Origin: Chitinophaga oryziterrae
Lineage (GTDB): Bacteria; Bacteroidota; Bacteroidia; Chitinophagales; Chitinophagaceae
Assembly: GCF_009758125.1 (NCBI RefSeq)
Contig: NZ_WRXO01000016.1
Span: 17,331-81,330, forward strand
DNA length: 64,000 bases
Direction: 5' to 3'
Made by a program: the position numbers and the translations under genes. The notes beneath the pieces are model-generated. The model saw only the letters and a program-made list of their open reading frames with translations. It was not told where the DNA came from and did no database searches. This document shows, in pieces, positions 26,590 through 33,950 of the stretch. Numbering within the stretch: position 1 is the first letter of the stretch; each line of letters opens with the position of its first letter.

Positions 26590-27722
26590 TGCGGAGTAAT
26601 AAAAAAATAAAGGTATTACAGGCTATCCGCCAGGGTATGGTGGGGGGTGGGGAATCCCATGTACTCAGTCTTGTAAATGCGCTGGACAAGCATCTTTTTG
26701 AACCGGTGGTACTATCTTTTACAGATGGTCCCATGATCACGCGCTTAGAAGAAATGGGCATACGCCATTATGTAATACCTTCTCTCAAACCTTTTGATGT
26801 ATCGTGCTGGATGCAGGTAAAATCACTGATACAGGAAGAAGAAATAGATATTGTACATGCACACGGTTCACGTGCAGCAAGCAACCTTTTTCTCCCTGCA
26901 AAATTAAGTGGTCGTCCTTTGCTCTATACCATACATGGCTGGTCATTTCATGATGACCAGCCATACCTGCAAAAGCAGTTGAGAGTATGGTCAGAAATGC
27001 TGCTGACCAAAGGTACCCGGGCTAATATTTCCGTATCAGCCTCCAACAGGGATACCGGCGTGAAGCATTTTCCGGGTTTCAGATCAACGGTTATTAATAA
27101 CGGAATAGATCTGGAACGTTTCAATCCGGATGCAACACTGACCGACGTAAGAAAAGAACTGAACATTCCTGCACATCATACTGTTGTAGGATATATCGCC
27201 AGGATTACCGTACAGAAAGATCCTATTACGATGGTATATGCCTTTAAGGCAGTGCTGGAACAGCAGAAAGACATTACGCTGCTGGTAGTAGGAGAGGGGG
27301 ATATGCAGCAGGAAATGACAGATACCGCAAAGATGCTGGGCATCAGTGATAACATCGTATTCTGCCCCTTCCGCCCGGATGTACCGGAACTGTTACAGGC
27401 TATTGATATTTATTGCCTGCCTTCCTTATGGGAAGGTTTGCCGATAGGTCTGCTGGAAGCAATGGCAATGCGTAAGGCCGTTATTGTTACAGCGGTAGAT
27501 GGCTCTAAAGAAATAGTGACCGACGGGCAGAACGGCCTGTTAGTACCAGCCAGGGACCCGGAAGAACTGGCTGCTGCGATCATACGCCTGCATATGGATG
27601 AGCCGCTAAGGTATTCTTTACAGCAGGCCGCCGCAGAAACAGTGAACCTCCATTATTGTGTGCAGGGCATGACCCGTCAGGTGGAAACATTGTACCAGGG
27701 CGTGCTGGACCATAAAAATTAA
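26589..27722 (+). CDS. GT4 glycosyltransferase
   Basis: 377 residues, GT-B fold of family GT4. The acceptor half begins VLQAIRQGMVGGGESHVLSL, and HAHGSRAASN follows; the donor half has VGYIARITVQKDP, LLVVGEGDM, DIYCLPSLWEGLPIGLLEAMAMRK-type EX7E motif and VPARDPEEL. It adds a sugar to the lipid-linked oligosaccharide. Start and stop are tightly packed with the epimerase and methyltransferase genes. Confidence 0.87.
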   Translation: MRSNKKIKVLQAIRQGMVGGGESHVLSLVNALDKHLFEPVVLSFTDGPMITRLEEMGIRHYVIPSLKPFDVSCWMQVKSLIQEEEIDIVHAHGSRAASNLFLPAKLSGRPLLYTIHGWSFHDDQPYLQKQLRVWSEMLLTKGTRANISVSASNRDTGVKHFPGFRSTVINNGIDLERFNPDATLTDVRKELNIPAHHTVVGYIARITVQKDPITMVYAFKAVLEQQKDITLLVVGEGDMQQEMTDTAKMLGISDNIVFCPFRPDVPELLQAIDIYCLPSLWEGLPIGLLEAMAMRKAVIVTAVDGSKEIVTDGQNGLLVPARDPEELAAAIIRLHMDEPLRYSLQQAAAETVNLHYCVQGMTRQVETLYQGVLDHKN

Positions 27723-27725
27723 ATC

Positions 27726-28499
27726 ATGACAACTACACCTTCTTTAACATACGAGTATGACCGGATCGCGGACCGGAAGCGACTGGATTTTATCAGTGAC
27801 GCTATCAGCGGCAAAACACAATCCCATGCTAAAATACTGGATGTGGGTTGTGGCAATGGGGTTATCAGCCGCCATCTTGGTAAACTCGGATTTAATGTGC
27901 TGGGTATCGATGTAAGTGCGCAAACCATCGACCGCGCCCGCACACTGAATACAATGCCGAATGTACAGTTTGAAGTGATCAGCGCTGAACAGCTGGTGGC
28001 ACAGGGTGATACCTTCGATGCAATCATCTGCAGTGAGGTACTGGAACATCTCCAGGACCCGTCCTCCTTACTGAAAGTATTATATCAATCACTGAAACCA
28101 GACGGATTACTGATCGTAACCGTGCCTAACGGCAGCGGCCCGCGTGAATTATTTGTAACCCGGCCTGTATTGAAAATGCGTGAGAATAACGATTGGATAT
28201 GGAAAGCAGTGGTGAAGGTAAAAACCGCACTGGGCTATACCGGCACCACTGTTCAATCTGCAGCAGATAACCTGGACCATGTGCAGTTCTTCAAAAAATC
28301 AGACCTGGAAGTATTATCCTCTGAGAATAATTTCAGAATAGTACGTTTTGGTAAAGCGAACTTTATAGAGGATGTATTCCCTTTCTCTTTCGTTGCCAAA
28401 AAGATCCGCAGCCTTCAGTGGCTCGACTGTAAAATTGCAGATGCACTGCCATACCGGTTTACCGGAGGATTCTTTTCAGTTTGGGAAAAAGTTAAATAA
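27726..28499 (+). CDS. Class I SAM-dependent methyltransferase (UbiG-like)
   Basis: 257 residues. The SAM-binding motif I is ILDVGCGNGVISRHL (~39-53), then GIDVSAQTIDRA, FDAIICSEVLEHLQDP and a SLKPDGLLIVTVPNG loop, all typical of Methyltransf_11/UbiG-like enzymes. Placed between two glycosyltransferases it probably O-methylates a sugar, or caps the chain; this is a context inference. It starts 3 bp after the GT4 stop and is separated by one base from the next start. Confidence 0.82.
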   Translation: MTTTPSLTYEYDRIADRKRLDFISDAISGKTQSHAKILDVGCGNGVISRHLGKLGFNVLGIDVSAQTIDRARTLNTMPNVQFEVISAEQLVAQGDTFDAIICSEVLEHLQDPSSLLKVLYQSLKPDGLLIVTVPNGSGPRELFVTRPVLKMRENNDWIWKAVVKVKTALGYTGTTVQSAADNLDHVQFFKKSDLEVLSSENNFRIVRFGKANFIEDVFPFSFVAKKIRSLQWLDCKIADALPYRFTGGFFSVWEKVK

Positions 28500-28500
28500 C

Positions 28501-29709
28501 ATGCTTACAATTCTATTAATCATCTTTTTTGCTGTACAGCTTGTGCTGGCGGCCTACCTGCTTCAACCGGCGTTTTTATTACTGGTGTATGGTTGTAAAA
28601 GAATGGCAGGACTGTTTGCTAAAGGGCAGGAGACTGATGAATCTGATACTGCAAGGGATTTCTCTTTTGCCGTGATCGTTACAGCCCACAAAAACCTGGA
28701 GCTGGTCCCCCCGCTTGTTGACTCCGTGCTGAAACAAACTTACCGTCACTTTAAAGTATATGTAGTGGCGGATGGTTGTGAGCAAACAGATATTGGTTAT
28801 AATAAGCACCTACAGGTAAAAGTGCTTGCACCGGAAGTACCACTCAATGCGAAGATCCGTTCCATTGATTACGCCATCAACAATTTTGATCAGCCGCACG
28901 ATGTGCTGATCATCCTCGATGCAGATAACCTGGTGCATCCTGATTACCTGTCCGTACTGAATAAATATTTTAATAAAGGGTACCGCGCTGTACAAACAAA
29001 TATGCTGGCTAAGAACAACGATAGCATCTATGCAAAACTGGATGCTGCGGGTAACTACTTCAGCAATTTCGTAGACAGGCGTATGCGTATGGAACTGGGC
29101 TTATCTGCCAATATATGGGGCCTAGGTATCGCTATTGAAACTGCCTTATATAAAGCAGTGATCTATCGTAACTTCCTGGGCGGATTTGATAAAAAGATAC
29201 AGGCAGATATTGTTAAGCTGATCCCTCAGCTGGCGTATGCAGAAGATGCAATGGTGTACGATGAGAAAATAGATAGCGGAGATGCATTGGAAACACAGCG
29301 TACCCGCTGGATCAATGCCTACTTTAAATATTTTAAATACGGCTGGGACGTATTTGTAACCGGACTGCAACGCGGTAACTTTAACCTGATGTTCTTTGGG
29401 TTCAACCTGTTACGTCCTCCTTTGTTTTTACAGATCAGTATTGCCGCAGTATTCGCATTGCTTAATTTCTGGATCGCACCCGCTCTTACCATCGCATGGA
29501 TCGCGATCTTCATCATTTTCCCGCTTTCTTTCCTGGCTATCGTTGCTGTAATGAGTACCGATAAAGAAGTGGTAAAATCCCTGTTATATCTTCCACTTGT
29601 TTTTTTAAGACAGTTAAGAGCATTTTTGCATATTAGCAGAGCTAACAAGGCATTTCTTCAGACTCAGAATAATAAAGTGATTTATATTGAAGACCTCCTG
29701 AAGAAATAA
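28501..29709 (+). CDS. Membrane GT2 glycosyltransferase
   Basis: The chosen start is ATG at 28501, one base after the methyltransferase stop; an upstream in-frame start at 28372 would lie inside that gene. The 402-residue product has one N-terminal helix, a GT-A domain with FAVIVTAHKN, VYVVADGCEQ, a DxD in ILDADNL, an acidic YAEDAMV and a QRTRWI (QxxRW) motif, then four C-terminal helices. These are marks of processive or membrane GT2 enzymes. It closes the plus-strand arm and is followed by a clear terminator. Confidence 0.87.
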   Translation: MLTILLIIFFAVQLVLAAYLLQPAFLLLVYGCKRMAGLFAKGQETDESDTARDFSFAVIVTAHKNLELVPPLVDSVLKQTYRHFKVYVVADGCEQTDIGYNKHLQVKVLAPEVPLNAKIRSIDYAINNFDQPHDVLIILDADNLVHPDYLSVLNKYFNKGYRAVQTNMLAKNNDSIYAKLDAAGNYFSNFVDRRMRMELGLSANIWGLGIAIETALYKAVIYRNFLGGFDKKIQADIVKLIPQLAYAEDAMVYDEKIDSGDALETQRTRWINAYFKYFKYGWDVFVTGLQRGNFNLMFFGFNLLRPPLFLQISIAAVFALLNFWIAPALTIAWIAIFIIFPLSFLAIVAVMSTDKEVVKSLLYLPLVFLRQLRAFLHISRANKAFLQTQNNKVIYIEDLLKK

Positions 29710-29723
29710 GTATCTTTGGGATC

Positions 29724-29753
29724 ACCGCTCCATCTTCTGATGGGGCGGTTTTC
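29724..29753 (+). terminator. Intrinsic terminator of the plus-strand polysaccharide arm
   Basis: The stem ACCGCTCCATC / GATGGGGCGGT has 11 pairs, one of them G-T, with a TTCT loop, followed by TTTTC. It lies 15 bp after the last glycosyltransferase stop and before the thiamine-binding gene. Confidence 0.85.
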
Positions 29754-29772
29754 ATTTATAAGATACTGAACT

Positions 29773-30066
29773 ATGGAACACAAAATCAATCTCGCCTTAC
29801 AGATATTACCATCTGTACCCAGTGAACAGGTATATGCCGTTGTAGATGAAGCTATCGCCGTGATTCAGGCTTCGGGGCTCAAATACCGGGTATGCCCTTT
29901 TGAAACGGTAATAGAGGGCACTTACGAAGAAACCATGGAGGTTGTCCGTAAGGCCCAGGAAGTATGTTTTAAAGCAGGTGCTTCACAACTGCTTGTATAT
30001 ATTAAAATGCAGATCAGGAAAGATATGGATGTCCATATCGAGGATAAGACCGGTAAATACGACTGA
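29773..30066 (+). CDS. MTH1187/YkoF-type thiamine-binding protein
   Basis: 97 residues, the usual length of the family (PF01910, thiamine-binding, earlier DUF77). Motifs visible are NLALQILPSV, a GLKYRVCPFETVIEG core and QLLVYIKMQIRKDMD. Members form ferredoxin-like tetramers that bind thiamine-like ligands in the cytoplasm. No thiamine transport or synthesis gene lies nearby, so its partner is unclear. It ends one base before the end of the convergent exporter gene. Confidence 0.82.
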   Translation: MEHKINLALQILPSVPSEQVYAVVDEAIAVIQASGLKYRVCPFETVIEGTYEETMEVVRKAQEVCFKAGASQLLVYIKMQIRKDMDVHIEDKTGKYD

Positions 30067-31311
30067 TCAGCCAAATACCAGGTAAGCGATCCCTAATGTA
30101 AAGAAGATGTTGAACACCTGCGCGATGATAAACGCCAGTGCAGGCCGTCCATTCTCCATTTTAAAGATATCGGTGAACTTTGTTTCCAGCCCTATGCAGG
30201 TGAATGCCAGCGCAAACCAGTATGTCTGCAACTCTTTTAAAGAGCCTTTGGCCGCTGCTACCAGCGGGGTTGGTAATATAAAGGAGAAGAATACGGATGC
30301 CAGTACAAAACCCAGTACGAATTTGGGGAAACGTTCCCATATGGTACGCAGGGTGGGCTTTTCAAAATTAGCTTCTTTGCGGGAATAAGACCAGTAAAGA
30401 GAGATGAGAAAAGCTGCCAGCCCCAGTAATACGTTCTGGGAGAACTTCACCAGTGTGGCATACTTCAGGGCTTCTTCGCCGAGCATGGTACCTGCTGCCA
30501 CTACGGCTCCTGATGTATCGATCGTGCCACCCAGCCAGGCGCCTGCTACTTTAGGCGACATATGCGCCCATATGGCGATGTAGGGCATGAATAACATCAT
30601 CGGAATGGCTACTATCAGCACCAGTGAGATGACATGTGACAACTTTTTGTTATCGCCTTCAATGGCCCCGGCAGTGGCAATCGCTGCGGATACTCCGCAA
30701 ATAGATACCGCACTGGAAATCATCATACGGAATTCATCATCCAGTCCCAGTTTACGGCATACCCAGAAGCTGAAATACCATACGGTAAATACAACGGCTA
30801 CGGACTGTACGATACCTAATGCGCCTGCTTCCAGGATATCTTTAAAGATGACGTTGCACCCCAGCAGGATCAAACCTATTTTGATATATAGTTCTGTTTG
30901 AATAGCTGGTTTCATCCAGCCGGGAACTCCTATCAGGTTACTGATCAGTAAGCCCAGTATGAGGCTGAATAATACCACCTCGATCCCAAAGCTTTTCATA
31001 GCGCTGTTATTCGCGATCAGCTGTGCTATTAAAGTAATGAATATAACGGCCAGCAGAGAGGGGATGAGATTAAGCAACTTTGTGTACCCGGCCAGCAGTC
31101 TGGCAATAAACAGGCTGGCCAATACCCACAGGAACAGGATGCCCATTTGCTGCCATAGCAGGGTGTTCCCCAGTTGGGCACTGAAGCTACCGGCACCGGA
31201 CCAGACGGTAAATTTAGGTAATAAAGGTTTGAGCCCCAGACATACGAGGCCAATAGTTACAAAAGCAATAATAACTGCGATCCAGTCTTCATGTAGTGGT
31301 TTCTTAGGCAT
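30067..31311 (-). CDS. YeiH/UPF0324 family putative sulfate exporter
   Basis: The start is set at ATG 31311 (MPKKPLHEDW); the frame runs open upstream to 31710, but that stretch is out of frame over the SpmAB gene and has no protein-like composition. The 414-residue product has 10-11 membrane segments with family motifs GLILLGCNVIF, SSAVSICGVSAAIATAGA and GGTIDTSGAVVAAGTMLGE (PF03601). The family is annotated as putative sulfate or sulfonate exporters. Its stop adjoins the convergent thiamine-binding gene with no spacer. Confidence 0.85.
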   Translation of the reverse strand: MPKKPLHEDWIAVIIAFVTIGLVCLGLKPLLPKFTVWSGAGSFSAQLGNTLLWQQMGILFLWVLASLFIARLLAGYTKLLNLIPSLLAVIFITLIAQLIANNSAMKSFGIEVVLFSLILGLLISNLIGVPGWMKPAIQTELYIKIGLILLGCNVIFKDILEAGALGIVQSVAVVFTVWYFSFWVCRKLGLDDEFRMMISSAVSICGVSAAIATAGAIEGDNKKLSHVISLVLIVAIPMMLFMPYIAIWAHMSPKVAGAWLGGTIDTSGAVVAAGTMLGEEALKYATLVKFSQNVLLGLAAFLISLYWSYSRKEANFEKPTLRTIWERFPKFVLGFVLASVFFSFILPTPLVAAAKGSLKELQTYWFALAFTCIGLETKFTDIFKMENGRPALAFIIAQVFNIFFTLGIAYLVFG

Positions 31312-31367
31312 GATATATCGGCGTATAAGTTGATGGTGGTAACGACCAATATACGCACGATTTTTTA

Positions 31368-32600
31368 TCAATGAAAGAAAATATACCCTATAATGATCGC
31401 ACATACCACTCCTACGAAATCGGCTATTAAACCACAGGTGAGTGCGTAACGGGTATTCTTGATATTTACAGAGCCAAAGTATACGGCCAGTACATAAAAG
31501 GTTGTTTCCGTTGATCCCTGTATGATGCAGGCCAGGCGTCCCTGGAAGGAATCCACCCCATAATGTTTCATCACATCTATCATTAATCCACGGGCAGCAC
31601 CACCGCTGAAAGTTTTCATGATGCCAACGGGGAGGGCAGGTACGAAGTCGGTATTGAAGCCCATCCATGCAAAGACACTGCCGATGCCATTCACTACGTA
31701 ATCCATACACCCGGTATTACGGAATGCACTGATACCTACCAGCATAGCTACCAGGTAAGGGATGATCGTAACGGATGTTTTGAACCCATCTTTAGCGCCT
31801 TCAATAAATTCTTCATAGGCATTGATCTTATTGATCATGGCCATGATGAGGAAAGAGACGATCACAGCAAAGATGAGCAGTCCGCCGGCCAGACCGGTAT
31901 ATAATGCGAACGTTTCGGGAGGGTATATTTTTATACTTTGCGTGAGCAGGAAAATCAAGCCGCCAAGAGCCCCCACAAATATGAAGAAAGGTAGTCTGAA
32001 CAGGTTAATACGCTGGTAGATAGCTACTGCTATCATTCCTGATAAAAAAGAGATCAGGGTACCTATCAGGGCGGGGATGAATATATCAGCAGCATTAGCG
32101 GCCCCGCTGGCCAGCCGGATGGCAATCACGGAAGTAGGGATGATGGTAATACCTGCCGTATTCAGCACCAGGAACATGATCTGGGCATTGGTAGCCGTTT
32201 CCTTCTCAGGATTGATCTCCTGTAGTTCCTTCATCGCCTGCAAACCAAGGGGAGTAGCCGCGTTATCCAGTCCCAGTGCAGTGGCACTGAAATTCATCAG
32301 GATAGAGCCCATAGCAGGGTTGTTTTTAGGGATACCGGGGAACAGCATGGAAAAGAAGGGGTTTACGGCTTTGGCAAACGCCTTGATCATACCCGCTTTT
32401 TCTCCTACACGCATAATTCCCAGCCAGAAGGTCATGATGCCCGCCAGTCCCAGGGATATTTCTGCCCCGGTTTTGGCGCTATCGAACATACCAGACATGA
32501 CGGTAGTAAAGATGGCTGTATCATGAAATACGATCAGGCGAACAAGCGCTACCACAAAAGATATCAGGAAAAAAGCCAGCCATACGTAGTTTAACACCAT
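31368..32600 (-). CDS. Fused SpmA-SpmB nucleoside-recognition membrane protein
   Basis: 410 residues. The N-terminal half (to ~200) matches SpmA (MSGMFDSAKTGAEISLGL, NFSATALGLDNAATPLGL) and the C-terminal half matches SpmB (EGAKDGFKTSVTIIPYLVAM, IQGSTETTFYVLAVYFG). In spore formers the two are separate spore-maturation proteins; in Bacteroidota a single fused form is usual, so no sporulation role is implied. Both halves carry the Gate/nucleoside-recognition fold. Function is unknown, possibly solute transport. Confidence 0.85.
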   Translation of the reverse strand: MVLNYVWLAFFLISFVVALVRLIVFHDTAIFTTVMSGMFDSAKTGAEISLGLAGIMTFWLGIMRVGEKAGMIKAFAKAVNPFFSMLFPGIPKNNPAMGSILMNFSATALGLDNAATPLGLQAMKELQEINPEKETATNAQIMFLVLNTAGITIIPTSVIAIRLASGAANAADIFIPALIGTLISFLSGMIAVAIYQRINLFRLPFFIFVGALGGLIFLLTQSIKIYPPETFALYTGLAGGLLIFAVIVSFLIMAMINKINAYEEFIEGAKDGFKTSVTIIPYLVAMLVGISAFRNTGCMDYVVNGIGSVFAWMGFNTDFVPALPVGIMKTFSGGAARGLMIDVMKHYGVDSFQGRLACIIQGSTETTFYVLAVYFGSVNIKNTRYALTCGLIADFVGVVCAIIIGYIFFH

Positions 32601-32701
32601 ATATAATAAGTTCAGATTACCTTACCTCAAATCTAATCGCAAATATTAAATAATTAAAGTACAATTCCTGATATATATAATATTATCGTTTACAGACCTG
32701 C

Positions 32702-32731
32702 TTTGGGAAAGGGAAAAAAGTATTATCTTCG
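32702..32731 (+). promoter_or_regulatory. Candidate Bacteroidota promoter of ychF
   Basis: TTTG at 32702-32705 and TATCTTCG at 32724-32731 with an 18-base spacer resemble the TTTG / TAnnTTTG consensus with one mismatch. The predicted transcript would start near 32738, a few bases before the ATG at 32747. Confidence 0.5.
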
Positions 32732-32746
32732 CGCAAATTTTTTAAA

Positions 32747-33850
32747 ATGGCGTTACAAGCAGGAATTGTTGGATTGCCGAATGTAGGGAAATCGACATTG
32801 TTTAATGCGGTAAGCAACAGTGCCAAAGCACAGGCCAGCAATTACCGTTTTTGTACTATTGAACCTAACGTGGGATCGGTAGATGTACCGGATACACGTT
32901 TATATAAACTGGAAGAACTGGTAAAACCAAACCGCGTGGTCCCTACCAGTATTGAATTTGTAGATATTGCAGGCCTCGTAAAAGGTGCCAGCAAGGGTGA
33001 AGGCCTTGGTAACAAGTTCCTCGCAAACATCCGTGAAGTAGATGCGATCGTACATGTTATCCGTTGCTTCGAAGATGATAATATCTTAAGGGAAGAAGGC
33101 GCGATCAATCCTGTAAGCGATAAGGAAATCATTGATACCGAGCTGCAGTTGAAAGACCTGGAAAGTGTAGAGAGAAAGGTGGCCCGTACTGAAAAGATGG
33201 CTAAAACAGGTGGAGATCCCAAGGCAAAGAGAGAGTTTGAAATACTGAAACAATGCCAGGAACACCTGGAAAAAGGCCGTAACATCCGTGAACTGGGATT
33301 AAGCAAGGAAGACCGTTCTGCTATTGCCGACCTGTTCCTGCTCACTGAAAAACCGGTTTTATATGTCGCTAACGTAGATGAAGCATCTATGCACACCGGT
33401 AACAAGTACTCTGAACAACTGAAAGAGTCTGTGAAAGCTGAAGGTGCACAGGTGATCATCATGAATAATAACATTGAAGCGCAGATCTCCGAAATGGAAG
33501 ATCCGGCAGATAAGGAACTGTTCCTTTCTGAGTATAAACTGGAAGAGCCAGGTCTGAACCGCCTGATCCGTTCTGCTTATAACCTGCTGAACCTCATCAC
33601 TTATTTTACCGCTGGTGTACAGGAAGTACGTGCCTGGACTATCCAGAAAGGCTGGAAAGCGCCACAGTCTGCCAGTGTGATCCATACGGATTTCGAAAAG
33701 GGTTTCATCAAGGCTGAGGTGATCGCTTACGAAGATTTTGTAAAATACGGCTCGGAAGCAGCCTGCCGTGATAATGGCCGTCTGCGTATAGAAGGTAAGG
33801 AGTATGTTGTAGCCGATGGAGATGTGATGCACTTCCGTTTCAACGTATAA
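32747..33850 (+). CDS. ychF: Redox-regulated ATPase / GTP-binding protein YchF
   Basis: 367 residues, full length for the Obg-like ATPase YchF. G1 is GLPNVGKST, G3 is DIAGLVKG, and the G4 motif is NVDE rather than NKxD, the YchF mark linked to ATP preference. The C-terminal TGS-like domain has TAGVQEVRAWTIQKG and DFEKGFIKAEV. It binds ribosomes and takes part in translation and stress control. It is monocistronic and ends before a bidirectional-looking palindrome. Confidence 0.96.
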   Translation: MALQAGIVGLPNVGKSTLFNAVSNSAKAQASNYRFCTIEPNVGSVDVPDTRLYKLEELVKPNRVVPTSIEFVDIAGLVKGASKGEGLGNKFLANIREVDAIVHVIRCFEDDNILREEGAINPVSDKEIIDTELQLKDLESVERKVARTEKMAKTGGDPKAKREFEILKQCQEHLEKGRNIRELGLSKEDRSAIADLFLLTEKPVLYVANVDEASMHTGNKYSEQLKESVKAEGAQVIIMNNNIEAQISEMEDPADKELFLSEYKLEEPGLNRLIRSAYNLLNLITYFTAGVQEVRAWTIQKGWKAPQSASVIHTDFEKGFIKAEVIAYEDFVKYGSEAACRDNGRLRIEGKEYVVADGDVMHFRFNV

Positions 33851-33902
33851 AATAACTAAAGATACTTCAGTGCTATATGCAGCTGAGGGTTACAACAAAT
33901 CA

Positions 33903-33931
33903 GACGTCCCGGGTGTAATGCCCGGGACGTC
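33903..33931. terminator. Palindromic hairpin between convergent ychF and TonB-receptor genes
   Basis: A perfect 11-bp stem GACGTCCCGGG / CCCGGGACGTC encloses a 7-base loop. No strong T-run follows on either strand, but it lies between two converging genes, where a shared terminator is expected. Confidence 0.6.
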
Positions 33932-33950
33932 GTCTATTTGGGGAAGTCTG

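Noticed and set aside
31312..31710. N-terminal extension of the YeiH-type exporter frame
   Set aside because: The upstream part overlaps SpmAB in another frame and reads as random Trp/Cys/Arg-rich sequence; the family start fits ATG at 31311.
31368..32600. SpmAB as evidence for sporulation
   Set aside because: The fused form is common in non-sporulating Bacteroidota and no other sporulation gene is present.
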